Source: Chloroflexota bacterium | GTDB taxonomy: Bacteria; Chloroflexota; Anaerolineae; J036; Brachytrichaceae | Direction: 5' to 3' | NCBI GenBank assembly: GCA_025354985.1 | Contig: JANXLU010000081.1 | Coordinates: 1 to 64,000, forward strand | Length of the DNA stretch: 64,000 nucleotides | Shown: piece by piece, positions 27,472 through 36,559 of the stretch | Layout: every line of letters begins with the position of its first letter | Position numbering within the stretch: position 1 is the first letter of the stretch | Made by a program: the position numbers and the translations under genes | The notes under the pieces: model-generated | What the model saw: only the letters and a program-made list of their open reading frames with translations | Database searches by the model: none | Told to the model about the DNA's origin: nothing

Positions 27472-27834
27472 ATGCAAACCAAGCTTCAACCAGCCTTGAG
27501 CACCGGTGCGGGAATTTTGCGCTGGCTGCCAGCCATCATGCTGCTCGTGATGTCGGTATCGATGCTAACTGCGGTTTTTACCCAACTGCCGGGCTACTTC
27601 AATACGAAACGACAAATCGATGTTCAGACGGTTGCCGTTGCAAAATTGGAGCACAAGGTCAACGGGTTGAAAGAGGCGCGCGAATATGCCAAGACCGAAG
27701 TGTTCACCGAATATTGGGCGCGCGTTGGTCAGCGCTGGGGTCGCCCAAATGAACACGCGGTGGTTGTGGTCGGCCCGCAGCTGATCAAGGACCAGCGCAA
27801 CTCAAATTGGCTTGACGACTTTGTGGCAGAGTAA
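27472..27834 (+). CDS. DivIC/FtsB-like septum-formation initiator protein
   Basis: This 120-residue protein has one membrane helix (LPAIMLLVMSVSMLTAVF) near residues 18-40, followed by a short coiled coil (VAVAKLEHKVNGLKEAREYAK). The C-terminal segment VGQRWGRPNEHAVVVV resembles the end of FtsB/DivIC-type proteins, which scaffold the divisome at the septum. Sequence conservation in this family is low, so the call rests on size, topology and its place beside bactofilin. The ATG at 27472 removes an unlikely N-terminal extension encoded in the tRNA hairpin region. Confidence 0.6.
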   Translation: MQTKLQPALSTGAGILRWLPAIMLLVMSVSMLTAVFTQLPGYFNTKRQIDVQTVAVAKLEHKVNGLKEAREYAKTEVFTEYWARVGQRWGRPNEHAVVVVGPQLIKDQRNSNWLDDFVAE

Positions 27835-27846
27835 ACTTGCAACACT

Positions 27847-28368
27847 ATGTTTGGAAGAGACAAGCAAGCGAACCCCCAGACGACACAGCCTTCATCAGCA
27901 TCTAACTCTGCACCCAATCAAACCTACGCGCCACCCATGTCCGCGGTCAAGCCGGGTGCATCTCCGAATGCCTCAAAAATGGAAACAATAATCGGAGCAA
28001 ACTGCCAGATGAGCGGCGTGCTCAAGAGCGATGGCGGAATTCGCATCGAAGGTGTATTCGATGGTCAGATTCAGACCGCCGGCAACTTGGTCATTGCTGA
28101 TACGGCCAAGGTATTAGCCGATATTCAGGCCTTTAACATCGTGGTATCGGGAACGGTTAAGGGCAATATCACCGCCAACAAACTCGAAGTCACTGAGACC
28201 GGCAGGGTCTTTGGCGACCTCAATATCAACAGCTTGATGCTGGCCGAGGGCGCCTATATGCGCGGCCAGACCAACATGACCGGTGACGTGGAACCGCCAA
28301 TGATCGAGGCGCCCAGGGTCACGCCAGTCCGCCCAGCAATAGCGGAAATTGAAGCCCCGAAAGCGTAG
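27847..28368 (+). CDS. Bactofilin (polymer-forming cytoskeletal protein)
   Basis: This 173-residue protein has a disordered Pro/Ala/Ser N-terminus (about 40 residues), then the bactofilin beta-helix (METIIGANCQMSGVLKSDGG, IRIEGVFDGQI, VSGTVKGNITANKLEV), and a Pro-rich tail. Bactofilins polymerise into filaments that localise envelope-shaping and division proteins. The gene starts 12 bases after the DivIC-like gene, and its stop codon overlaps the gatC start, so a combined cell-shape and translation operon is likely. Confidence 0.9.
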   Translation: MFGRDKQANPQTTQPSSASNSAPNQTYAPPMSAVKPGASPNASKMETIIGANCQMSGVLKSDGGIRIEGVFDGQIQTAGNLVIADTAKVLADIQAFNIVVSGTVKGNITANKLEVTETGRVFGDLNINSLMLAEGAYMRGQTNMTGDVEPPMIEAPRVTPVRPAIAEIEAPKA

Positions 28369-28664
28369 TGCTTACCCCTGCTGAAGTTGAACGTATCGCG
28401 CACCTGGCTCGGCTGACCATTACCGACGATGAGAAGGTGCTGTATGCAAGGCAGCTGTCCCAGGTACTGGCATACGCCGAGCAATTGGCATTGGTAAACG
28501 TTGATGGCGTTGCCGCTACCGCAACTGTGTTGCCGGTTCACTCTATCCTGCGCAGCGGCGACCGGGTGTCTCCCAGCCTGTCACGCGAAGACGCATTGCG
28601 CAACGCCCCGCGCACGGATGGCATCTCGTTTGAAGTGCCCGCGGCGCTGACCGATGAGGATTGA
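28368..28664 (+). CDS. gatC: Aspartyl/glutamyl-tRNA amidotransferase subunit C
   Basis: This 98-residue protein is GatC, the small structural subunit of the GatCAB amidotransferase that converts misacylated Glu-tRNA(Gln) or Asp-tRNA(Asn) to the correct form. The pattern LTPAEVERIAHLARLTITDDE and the C-terminal region with LREDRV-like residues (here ILRSGDRVSPSLSREDAL) fit the family. The start is GTG, overlapping the bactofilin TAG by one base. The gene for GatA follows; GatB is not in the window. Confidence 0.92.
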   Translation: MLTPAEVERIAHLARLTITDDEKVLYARQLSQVLAYAEQLALVNVDGVAATATVLPVHSILRSGDRVSPSLSREDALRNAPRTDGISFEVPAALTDED

Positions 28665-28671
28665 CGCATCC

Positions 28672-30153
28672 ATGATCACGTCTCTCAATCCTGCAAGCCA
28701 CACTCTGTCCAACCACACCGTTCAAAGCGCACGCGCCGGGTTGCAGAGCGGCGCATTTTCCGCGGTCGAGCTAACCACCGCTTATCTTGAGCGCATCCAC
28801 GGTCTAAACCCACGACTAAACGCTTTCATCACGGTTGCGGACGAAGCCGCGCTGGCCCAGGCGCGCGCGGCGGATCAGCGCATCGCACGGGGCGACACCT
28901 CGCCGCTGCTCGGTATTCCACTCGGGCTCAAGGATGTACTCAGCACGTCTGGATTGCGCACCACGGCGGGCAGCAGAATTTTGGAGAATTACATCCCGGT
29001 TTGGGATGCCACGGTGGTTGCGCGATTGCGTGCCGCCGGGGCGGTCTTTGTGGGCAAGTGCAACACCGATGAGTTTGCCATGGGCTCGACCACCGAGAAC
29101 AGCGGCTATGGCGTAACCCGCAACCCGCATGATGAAAGCCGTGTGCCCGGCGGATCATCTGGTGGGCCGGCGGCGGCCGTTGCCGCTGATTTGTGCGTCG
29201 CAGCAATTGGCACCGACACGGGTGGAAGCGTGCGCACGCCCGCCGCCTTTTGTGGAATAACCGGTCTCAAGAATAGCTATGGTCGGGTCAGCCGTTATGG
29301 TGTGCTGGCCTACGGCTCTTCGTTGGACTCCGTGGGTGTGCTCGCCCGAAATGCCATGGATGCGGCGCTGGTCAACGGCATCATTGCCGGGCACGATCCC
29401 AGCGACGCAACCTGCGTCGACATACCCGTGCCCAACTATGCGGGCGAGATTGAAACTTCGACTAATCTTCGCGGTCTAAAGGTTGGCGTGCCAAGGGAAT
29501 ACTTTGTAGACGGATTGCAACGCGAAGTGCGAGACGGCATTCAAACAGGCATCAAGCAACTTGAAGCGTTGGGCGCCCGAATTGTCGAGGTCAGCCTGCC
29601 CAACACCTCGCTTGCGCTTTCTGTGTATTACATGATCGCTCCAGCCGAGGTGTCATCCAACCTGAGCCGGTTTGATGGCGTACGGTATGGCCTGCGGGTG
29701 TCCGGTCATGACCTTGTTGACATGGTTTGCAACACCCGAACTCAGGGGTTTGGCCCTGAAGCCAAGCGCAGAATCATGCTTGGAACATACGCCCTGAGCG
29801 CGGGATACTACGATGCCTATTACACCCGTGCACAAAAGGTGCGCACGCTGATAAAGCGGGATTTTGAACGCGCGTTTGAGCAGGTAGACGTCATGGTTTC
29901 GCCCATAACCCCAACGACTGCGTTCAAAATCGGCGAGAAGGCGGATGACCCGATCACAATGTATTTGACCGATGTCTTTACGGTCTCAATGAATCTGGCC
30001 GGCACATGTGGCCTGAGCGTGCCATGCGGCAAGGATGACGCCGGTTTGCCCATCGGCATGCAAGTGATGGGGCCATGGATGGGTGAATCGACGGTGCTCA
30101 AGGTTGCACAGGCGTTTCAACAGGCCGTCGGCTACGGCTCATATATAGTTTGA
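28672..30153 (+). CDS. gatA: Aspartyl/glutamyl-tRNA amidotransferase subunit A
   Basis: This 493-residue amidase-signature enzyme releases ammonia from glutamine for the GatCAB reaction. The Ser-cisSer-Lys triad is present: Lys in GLKDVLST, the cis-Ser and nucleophile Ser in VPGGSSGGPAAAVAADLC and TDTGGSVRTPAAFCG. A GAGGA ribosome site 11 bases upstream supports the ATG at 28672 over the ATG at 28654. Compared with the usual GGSVRQPA and LKPTYGRVS, this protein has GGSVRTPA and LKNSYGRVS, small changes near the active site. Confidence 0.95.
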   Translation: MITSLNPASHTLSNHTVQSARAGLQSGAFSAVELTTAYLERIHGLNPRLNAFITVADEAALAQARAADQRIARGDTSPLLGIPLGLKDVLSTSGLRTTAGSRILENYIPVWDATVVARLRAAGAVFVGKCNTDEFAMGSTTENSGYGVTRNPHDESRVPGGSSGGPAAAVAADLCVAAIGTDTGGSVRTPAAFCGITGLKNSYGRVSRYGVLAYGSSLDSVGVLARNAMDAALVNGIIAGHDPSDATCVDIPVPNYAGEIETSTNLRGLKVGVPREYFVDGLQREVRDGIQTGIKQLEALGARIVEVSLPNTSLALSVYYMIAPAEVSSNLSRFDGVRYGLRVSGHDLVDMVCNTRTQGFGPEAKRRIMLGTYALSAGYYDAYYTRAQKVRTLIKRDFERAFEQVDVMVSPITPTTAFKIGEKADDPITMYLTDVFTVSMNLAGTCGLSVPCGKDDAGLPIGMQVMGPWMGESTVLKVAQAFQQAVGYGSYIV

Positions 30154-30220
30154 GCCATATGGATGCCCAACTCATCACCGTGCTCAGATCGCACTGTGAC
30201 GGATTGCGCAGGTGTTTATC

Positions 30221-31219
30221 ATGAAAGTCATCATTCTTCTTGCCGGATACGGCACGCGGTTGCGACCGCATACATACACCAAGCCAAAGCCGCTCATCAA
30301 CGTAGCCGGCAAACCGGTTTTGGGGCACATCCTGGACAAACTGATTGCCGCGGGCGTCAATGACGTCACGTTTGTAGTGGGATATCTCAGCGAACAGATC
30401 CAGGATTATGTGCATGCCACCTATCCAAAAATCAACGGCACGTATGTCGAACAACGCGAGATGAATGGACAAGTGCCGGCCATCCTGCTGGCGGAGCAGC
30501 ATGTAACGGAAGGACCGACCTTTGTCGTGTTTGGTGATACCCTGGCCGAGGTCGATCTCAGTGTCATTGGAAAAACCGATGCGGATGGCGTAATCTATAC
30601 CAAGGCCGTGGAGGATCCGCGGCGCTTTGGCGTAGTCAAGCTCGAGCCCGACGGCACCATTACCCGCCTTATTGAGAAGCCATCTGAAATGACCGACAAA
30701 CAGGCGGTGATCGGTTTGTATTTCGTCCGCGACGCCGCCAAACTTATGGCCGCCTGCCACCATCTGGTAGAGCGCAAAATCCAAACCAAAGGCGAGTTCT
30801 ATCTTGCGGATGCGCTGAACCTAATGATCGAAGACGGGGCGCGGCTGCGCTCGGAAGCCGTGGATGTGTGGCTGGATGCGGGCAAACCTGATGCCGTGTT
30901 GGAAAGCAACCGATACCTCCTTAGCCATGGTCACGACAACAGTAAGCATTGGTTGTATCGCGGGTTTATCGTGGTGCCGCCGGTCTACATTCATCCCAGC
31001 GCAAAGATCGAGGCCAGCGTCATTGGCCCAAACACCACCATTGGCGAGGGTTGCCACATCAGCAATAGCGTCATCCGCGAGAGCATTGTGGATGCAAACG
31101 CCGAGGTGATCGACAACGTGCTGGCTAATTCGTTGATCGGTCGGGATGCCATATTGCACGGCCGACCCAGAAAGTTCAACATTGGCGATAGCAGCGTCGT
31201 CGGGTTTGATGAAGAGTGA
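30221..31219 (+). CDS. Sugar-1-phosphate nucleotidyltransferase (RmlA/GlmU-like)
   Basis: This 332-residue protein has the nucleotidyltransferase N-terminus (MKVIILLAGYGTRLRPHTYT and KPKPL) followed by a GDTLAEVD metal site and a C-terminal left-handed beta-helix (VIGPNTTIGEGCHISNSVI). It should activate a sugar phosphate with a nucleoside triphosphate, giving a nucleotide sugar for envelope glycans. Specificity (glucose, mannose, GlcNAc) cannot be read from sequence. An ATG at 30221 is preferred over a GTG nine bases earlier. It may supply precursors for the GT-C glycosyltransferases in the window. Confidence 0.85.
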   Translation: MKVIILLAGYGTRLRPHTYTKPKPLINVAGKPVLGHILDKLIAAGVNDVTFVVGYLSEQIQDYVHATYPKINGTYVEQREMNGQVPAILLAEQHVTEGPTFVVFGDTLAEVDLSVIGKTDADGVIYTKAVEDPRRFGVVKLEPDGTITRLIEKPSEMTDKQAVIGLYFVRDAAKLMAACHHLVERKIQTKGEFYLADALNLMIEDGARLRSEAVDVWLDAGKPDAVLESNRYLLSHGHDNSKHWLYRGFIVVPPVYIHPSAKIEASVIGPNTTIGEGCHISNSVIRESIVDANAEVIDNVLANSLIGRDAILHGRPRKFNIGDSSVVGFDEE

Positions 31220-31260
31220 AACTCCAGTAAATCCGCGTTCCATTATTAGCTCTATTGACT

Positions 31261-32433
31261 ATGTCCAACACCGAAAGATTTATCTCCAAACGCGTTGCCG
31301 CAGTGCCCCCCAGTGGCATACGAAAGTTCTTCGACATCGCCGCGCAAAACCCCAAGGTGATCTCCCTGAGCATCGGCGAACCGGACTTTGTAACCCCCAA
31401 ACCGTTTATCGACGCCGCCAAAGCTTCGCTGGATCGTGGCGAAACCGCCTACACCTCAAACAGCGGCACCCTGGCCCTGCGGAATGCCATCAGCCGCAAA
31501 ATAAGTGCTCTGTATGACGTGACCTATGACCCGGACACCGAGATATTTGCGACGGTGGGCGTGAGCGAAGGCATGAATGCGGTTGCCAACGCAATGTGCG
31601 ATTTTGGTGATGAAGTGATCGTGCCGCAGCCGTGCTTCGTGGCATACACCGCGGCCGTCCAATTTGCCGGTGGCGTGGCAGTGACGGTGCCGACCAGTGG
31701 CATCAATGGTTTTCAAATCGACGGGGAGACCATCGAGCGCTACATCACAGTGCGCACCAAGGCCATTCTGATCGGTTATCCAAACAATCCGACCGGCGGG
31801 GTCAACAGCATGGAGAACATGCTGAGCATCGCCCGGGTGGCCGAGAAACACGATTTGATCGTGTGGAGCGATGAGGTCTATGACCGACTGATATACGGCA
31901 GCGCGAAGCATGTGTGCTTTGCATCCCTGCCCGGGATGCGCGAGCGCACCATCATGTTTGGCGGGTTTTCAAAGGATTACGCCATGACCGGCTGGCGCTT
32001 GGGCTACGTTTGCGGTCCCAAGACCCTGGTCGATGCGGCAAAGAAGGTGCACCAGTACATTATTATGAGTGCACCCACAATGAGTCAGGCGGCAGGAGTG
32101 GCCGCCCTCGAACAGGGCGAGCCGTTTGTTGCCAGCATGGTCGCGGAATATGACCGACGCCGCACCCTTCTAGTGCGTGAGCTAAACAACATGTCACTGG
32201 ATTGCTTTGAGCCTCGTGGCGCGTTTTACGCCTTCCCAAATGTGTCCAAGAGCGGCATGAATGGCGATGCCTTTGCCAACGCGCTTCTTGCAGAAGAGGA
32301 AGTGGCACTGGTGCCTGGTGGTGCCTTTGGCGACTGTGGGCGCGACCACGTGCGCATTGCCTACGCCCAAAGCTACGAAAAAATTGAGATCGCGCTTGAA
32401 CGCATGTGGAAATTTATGCGCCGTCACGGCTGA
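31261..32433 (+). CDS. PLP-dependent class I aminotransferase
   Basis: This 390-residue fold-type I aminotransferase has the PLP-binding pattern NPTGGVNS, SDEVYDRLIYG and the Schiff-base Lys in GGFSKDYAMTGWRLGYVCGP. It resembles the AspC/alanine/aromatic aminotransferase group (subfamily I-gamma). The usual substrates are aspartate, alanine or branched/aromatic amino acids; which one is not clear. ATG at 31261 is used rather than TTG at 31255. It ends 12 bases before the convergent uxaC gene, and no terminator hairpin was recognised there. Confidence 0.88.
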   Translation: MSNTERFISKRVAAVPPSGIRKFFDIAAQNPKVISLSIGEPDFVTPKPFIDAAKASLDRGETAYTSNSGTLALRNAISRKISALYDVTYDPDTEIFATVGVSEGMNAVANAMCDFGDEVIVPQPCFVAYTAAVQFAGGVAVTVPTSGINGFQIDGETIERYITVRTKAILIGYPNNPTGGVNSMENMLSIARVAEKHDLIVWSDEVYDRLIYGSAKHVCFASLPGMRERTIMFGGFSKDYAMTGWRLGYVCGPKTLVDAAKKVHQYIIMSAPTMSQAAGVAALEQGEPFVASMVAEYDRRRTLLVRELNNMSLDCFEPRGAFYAFPNVSKSGMNGDAFANALLAEEEVALVPGGAFGDCGRDHVRIAYAQSYEKIEIALERMWKFMRRHG

Positions 32434-32445
32434 TCCCAAGCCACA

Positions 32446-33861
32446 TTACAACCGATACGCGTCTTTCGCGAGCCCGTAACATAGCGCCTGGCAAAGCTCG
32501 TGTGCATCATCGCGGTCGATAATCCCGCGTGAGACCTGACCAGCCAACCAATTTGCGCTGGCGCGCCGCCAAACGTCATGGCGTGCCGCTATCGAGCAGA
32601 ATGCCCGGGTGTCGTCGTTAAAACCGGCGGTGTTATAGACACCCGCGGTCTCCATGACCCCGTCAAAGAACCGGGTGATGCCGTTGAAGCTGTCATGGAA
32701 CCACCACGGCGGGCCCAGACGAAGTGCCGGGTAGTGACCGGCCAGCGGCGCCAGTTCGCGCGCATAAGTGCTCTCGTCCAACGTAAACAAAATAAGGCGC
32801 ATCCGGGCATCCGAGCCAACTGCATCCAGCAAGGGCTTGAGATTTCGCGTGTACTCTGCCGCGATCGGGATGTCGGCGCCCATGTCCCGGCCAAATCGAG
32901 CATATACCGATGGATTGTGATTCCGCAGCGAGCCCGTGTGCAGCTGCATGACCAGTCCATCTTCGCAGCTCATGCGCGCCATTTGTATCAGCATGTGCCC
33001 GGTGAACATCTGCGCATCAGAAAGCGACGCCGTACCGGCAAGCGCACGCTGAAAGATCGCACCTGCCTCGGCATCGGACAGTTGAACCGTATAAGGCGAT
33101 AGTGCTGCGTGATCCGTGGCCCGGGCACCCATCTGCTTAAAAAAGGCCCGGCGTTGCTCCAGTGCAGCGATGAACGAGTGATAGTCGTGAACCGAAACGC
33201 CACTGACCCGGCCAAGCGCCTGTATGTTGTCCGACCAGCCATCTCCGTCAATATTTACCACCGCATCAGGGCGGAACGTGGGAATAATACGGCCCGTCCA
33301 AACGCTCGCATGAATGGCGGCGTGTTGCGTCAATTCATCTGTCGCGGCATCAGTCGTGGCCAGTACCTCGATATTGAAGTGCTGATACAGCGCACGCGGC
33401 TTAAACGCCGGCGTGGCAAGTTTTTCCACAATCTGATCGTAAATGCGCTGGGCCGAGTCGGCCGTGAGTTTTTCGCGTATCTCGAACAACTCAAAAAATT
33501 CATGGTTCAACCAGGCACCCGTCGGCGTGCCGCGAAACAGCCCAAATTTCTCGGCAAAAAGTTGCCAAATCATTCGGTGGTTCCGCTCAACCGACGAACC
33601 ATCCCGCGCAGACACACCCAACTCGTCGAGCCCAACGCCTTGCGACACCAACATGCGCGTGACGTAATGATCCGGAATGATAAAGAGATCGACCGGAGAA
33701 CCAAACAAGTAATCAGGTTCGGCAAACAGCCGCGGATCAACATGGCCGTGCGGGCAGATCAAAGGCAACGCCCGTACCTGTTCATACAGCGCGCGCGCAA
33801 TCGCTTTGCGCGCCGCGTCACCTTCAAAATAGCGGTCTGGTGCGAGCTGCAGAGTGCTCAT
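32446..33861 (-). CDS. uxaC: Uronate (glucuronate) isomerase
   Basis: This 471-residue amidohydrolase-superfamily enzyme converts D-glucuronate to D-fructuronate and D-galacturonate to D-tagaturonate in the cytoplasm. The N-terminal LICPHGHVDPRLFAEP contains the metal-binding His pair, and LHTGSLRNHNPSV and FNDDTRAFCSIAARHD are typical of UxaC. The ATG at 33861 overlaps the SDR stop by 4 bases (ATGA). It is the last gene of the uronate operon; the isomerised product is the substrate of the preceding SDR gene product. Confidence 0.94.
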   Translation of the reverse strand: MSTLQLAPDRYFEGDAARKAIARALYEQVRALPLICPHGHVDPRLFAEPDYLFGSPVDLFIIPDHYVTRMLVSQGVGLDELGVSARDGSSVERNHRMIWQLFAEKFGLFRGTPTGAWLNHEFFELFEIREKLTADSAQRIYDQIVEKLATPAFKPRALYQHFNIEVLATTDAATDELTQHAAIHASVWTGRIIPTFRPDAVVNIDGDGWSDNIQALGRVSGVSVHDYHSFIAALEQRRAFFKQMGARATDHAALSPYTVQLSDAEAGAIFQRALAGTASLSDAQMFTGHMLIQMARMSCEDGLVMQLHTGSLRNHNPSVYARFGRDMGADIPIAAEYTRNLKPLLDAVGSDARMRLILFTLDESTYARELAPLAGHYPALRLGPPWWFHDSFNGITRFFDGVMETAGVYNTAGFNDDTRAFCSIAARHDVWRRASANWLAGQVSRGIIDRDDAHELCQALCYGLAKDAYRL

Positions 33862-34679
33862 ACTCCGCTCCAGGCAGAGAATCCACCATCCACCGGTACT
33901 ACAATCCCGGTGACAAAGGCGCTGGCTGGTGAGGCCAGCCAAAGCAGTGTGCCAATCAGATCTTCGGCCTCGCCAAGCCGGGCCATTGGTGTGTGCGCCA
34001 CAATGGTCTTGGCACGCGCGGTAAATGCACCAGTTTCCTTGTCGGTCAGCAAGAATCGGTTTTGCTCGGTTAAAAAGAATCCCGGGGCGATCGCGTTAAC
34101 CCGAATCCCCGGTCCATATTCCTGGGCCATGTAGACGGCTAGCCAGCGCGTCAGGTTATCCAGCGCCGCCTTTGCCGCGCTATAGGCGCTCACCCGCGTG
34201 ATCGCGCGCGCCGCAGCCATGCTGCCGATATTGATGATGTTGCCCTGTTTGCGCTCGGCCATGGTCCGGCCAAACGCCTGCGAGGCATAAATTGCGCCCA
34301 TTAAATTTAGGTTGAAGACTTTGTTGAGTGATGGTGCATCCAGTTGAAAGAAACTTTGGGTGGCCGTGGTGGTTGCGCCAGGCGCATTGCCTCCTGCACC
34401 GTTGATCAAGATGTCAACCGGCCCCCAGGCTTTTTCGCACTGTTCAGCCGCGTGCCACATGGCGGCCGGGTCTGTCACGTCTGCTGCCAAGCTCATGGCG
34501 GTTCCACCCGCGGCAGTGATGCCTGCCGCCGCTGCCGCGCCGGTTTGCTCACGTGAACTGATGATCACCACCCGCGCACCAGCCCGCGCCAGCCCGCCCG
34601 CCATTGCACTGCCCAAACCGCCGCTACCGCCCGTCACCACCGCAATTTTTCCGTCGAGGTTGAATAAGTTGTTCATCAC
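33858..34679 (-). CDS. SDR oxidoreductase, fructuronate reductase type
   Basis: This 273-residue short-chain dehydrogenase has the Rossmann motif VVTGGSGGLGSAMAGGLA, the NAG segment ILINGAGGNAPGATT, the catalytic Ser/Tyr/Lys in INIGSMAAARAITRVSAYS and SAAKAALDN, and the C-terminal FVTGIVVPVDGGFSAWSGV. The pattern IAPGFFLTEQNRFLL is characteristic of SDRs reducing D-fructuronate to D-mannonate, a non-homologous replacement of UxuB. The start is the ATG at 34679 (or 34676). It is translationally coupled to uxaC and lies 15 bases downstream of the beta-glucuronidase. Confidence 0.88.
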   Translation of the reverse strand: MMNNLFNLDGKIAVVTGGSGGLGSAMAGGLARAGARVVIISSREQTGAAAAAGITAAGGTAMSLAADVTDPAAMWHAAEQCEKAWGPVDILINGAGGNAPGATTTATQSFFQLDAPSLNKVFNLNLMGAIYASQAFGRTMAERKQGNIINIGSMAAARAITRVSAYSAAKAALDNLTRWLAVYMAQEYGPGIRVNAIAPGFFLTEQNRFLLTDKETGAFTARAKTIVAHTPMARLGEAEDLIGTLLWLASPASAFVTGIVVPVDGGFSAWSGV

Positions 34680-34694
34680 TGCCTTTAATAATAC

Positions 34695-36476
34695 TTACTT
34701 GTTCCAACGGCTGCGCAGAAAGTGGGCCGACATTTTGGGCTTGCGATCCCGGGTAAACACGCCCTTAAAATTCATGGATGCCGTGCGCAAAATTCCCTGC
34801 GAGGTCTTAAAGTCGGCAAAATTCCAGATGTGCAACCCCGCCAAATATGGATGTGAATCAGCGTAATCCAGATGATAGCGGAGCACCTCCACCTGATATT
34901 CCTCCGACCACATCTCCGCGGGTTGGGCATGGTGACCGGGAAGCGTATCCGCGCCAAACTCACTTATCACGATTGGCTTGCCGTGCAAGGCATGTAAGGT
35001 CTCTAGCTCCTGCGCCAACGCTGTTTTGGCCGCCTCCAGCCGTCCCCCTAGGTAATACCAGCCATAGTAGCGGTTGATGCTGATAAAGTCCACTTCGGTC
35101 AGCCAATCCGGGGAAGCGCCTTGTAGATGCGCAAAACTGACGGCTCGGGTTGAGTCCAGTTTGCGCGCCAGGGAAATCAAACTATTGAGAAAATCCCGTC
35201 CCAGACTACTGATCGGGCTGCCCGGTTTCTCCGGGTTGAAAAAACTGCCTGCAACGGGTTCGTTGGCGATGCTCCAGGCGATCACGCTGGGGTGATTTTT
35301 GTCTCGCGCGATCAGCGCCGCGGTCGCGGCCAGGCACAATTCATGATGGCGATTGACCAAGTCCGCAGCCAGGTGAAACCCAAGACCGACCGCCGGTGTC
35401 TCATCCACAATCAGGATTCCCTGCCGGTCAGCCTGTTGCATGGCCTCCTCGGAATACGGATAGTGGGAGGTGCGGTAGGAATTGGCACCAATCCACCGCA
35501 ACAGATCAGCGTCCTTCATAAGCACGGGAAGATTCAGCCCGCGCCCGCTTCCGGCAAAGTCTTCGTGTTTGCCAAAACCCTTGAGCTGAATCTCCGCGCC
35601 ATTGAGCATCATGCGGTCGCCCTTGACGCCAAATGTGCGAATACCGATATCAAGATCATAGCGATCAGTGTCACCAAGCATCACTATAAGGTTGTATAGC
35701 TTTGGATGCCCGGGTCCCCACAGCGCGGCGTGAGCAATGGTCAACGAGCCTTGCGCCACACCATTGACAAACGCCAATACTGCGCGCTGACCACCGATAA
35801 GTAACGTCCCATTTCCGTCGTAATCCAATGTGGCGTTTACCCGCACCTGCACGTGACCTGTGACATCCTCGCCGGATTGATCAAACGATGTGATCACCGT
35901 CACATCTTCTATATGCACGGGCGGTAGACCGATCAACCAAACCTGACGCTGAATGCCCGCATAGGGAAAGAAGTCATAGCTCGTTAGCGGGAATCCCGCC
36001 AAAAATCCGCCATCGCCACCACCCATCCCGACGCCGCCCGGGGGCAGTCGATCCGGCTTAAGACTGTTGTCAACCCGTATGGCGATGTGATTTGCCGAGC
36101 CCCACGAGACGTGGCCGGTGATATCGAAACCAAACGCTAGGTGCCCGCCCTCGTGTGTGCCAACCTCAACACCGTTTACAAACACGCGGGCAAAATAACT
36201 GGCCGAGCCCACTCGAATCGCAATCCGTTGCCCGCGCCAACCCGCCGGCACCCAAGTGTCCAACGCTTACCATGCGGCGTCGGTATAGTCACGGAGGTCC
36301 GCGTGCTGCTCGTTCCAGCTCCCGGGTAGCGCAATATGACGGGGTTGCGGCAAAGCCGAGGCCCAACCGCTATTAATACCCGTATCGGTTGGGTCCGGTT
36401 GAAATTGCCAGATACCGGAGAGATCCAACGCATTACGACAGTTGTTTTGTTGAGGATAGAGATTCAGCGCGTTCAT
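34695..36476 (-). pseudogene. uidA: Beta-glucuronidase (GH2) interrupted by an in-frame stop
   Basis: The 593-codon frame matches GH2 beta-glucuronidase along its whole length. The N-terminal sugar-binding domain starts with NALDLSGIWQFQPDP; the acid/base Glu is near codon 405 (IAWSIANEP) and the nucleophile Glu near codon 505 (VISEFGADT). After 69 codons (..YTDAAW) codon 70 is TAA at 36269-36267, where the family has a conserved Tyr (AWY). The same frame continues unchanged (ALDTWVPAGWRGQ). One base change would create this stop. Translation could restart at TTG 36263, but part of the first domain would be missing. Otherwise it is full length, so the event is recent, an assembly error, or programmed readthrough. 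Confidence 0.85.
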
Positions 36477-36559
36477 GATTTTTGAAAATGCCTGCTACGC
36501 CAGCCGCGGTGTGATGCCGCGTGTTGCCAAACGCTGTGAATGACCAGGGTGTGGTCGCG

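Noticed and set aside
32434-32445. Terminator between the aminotransferase and uxaC
   Set aside because: Only 12 bases separate the convergent genes and no stem was visible.
33109-34134. Plus-strand frame of 341 codons
   Set aside because: It spans uxaC and the SDR gene in antisense and shows no domain.
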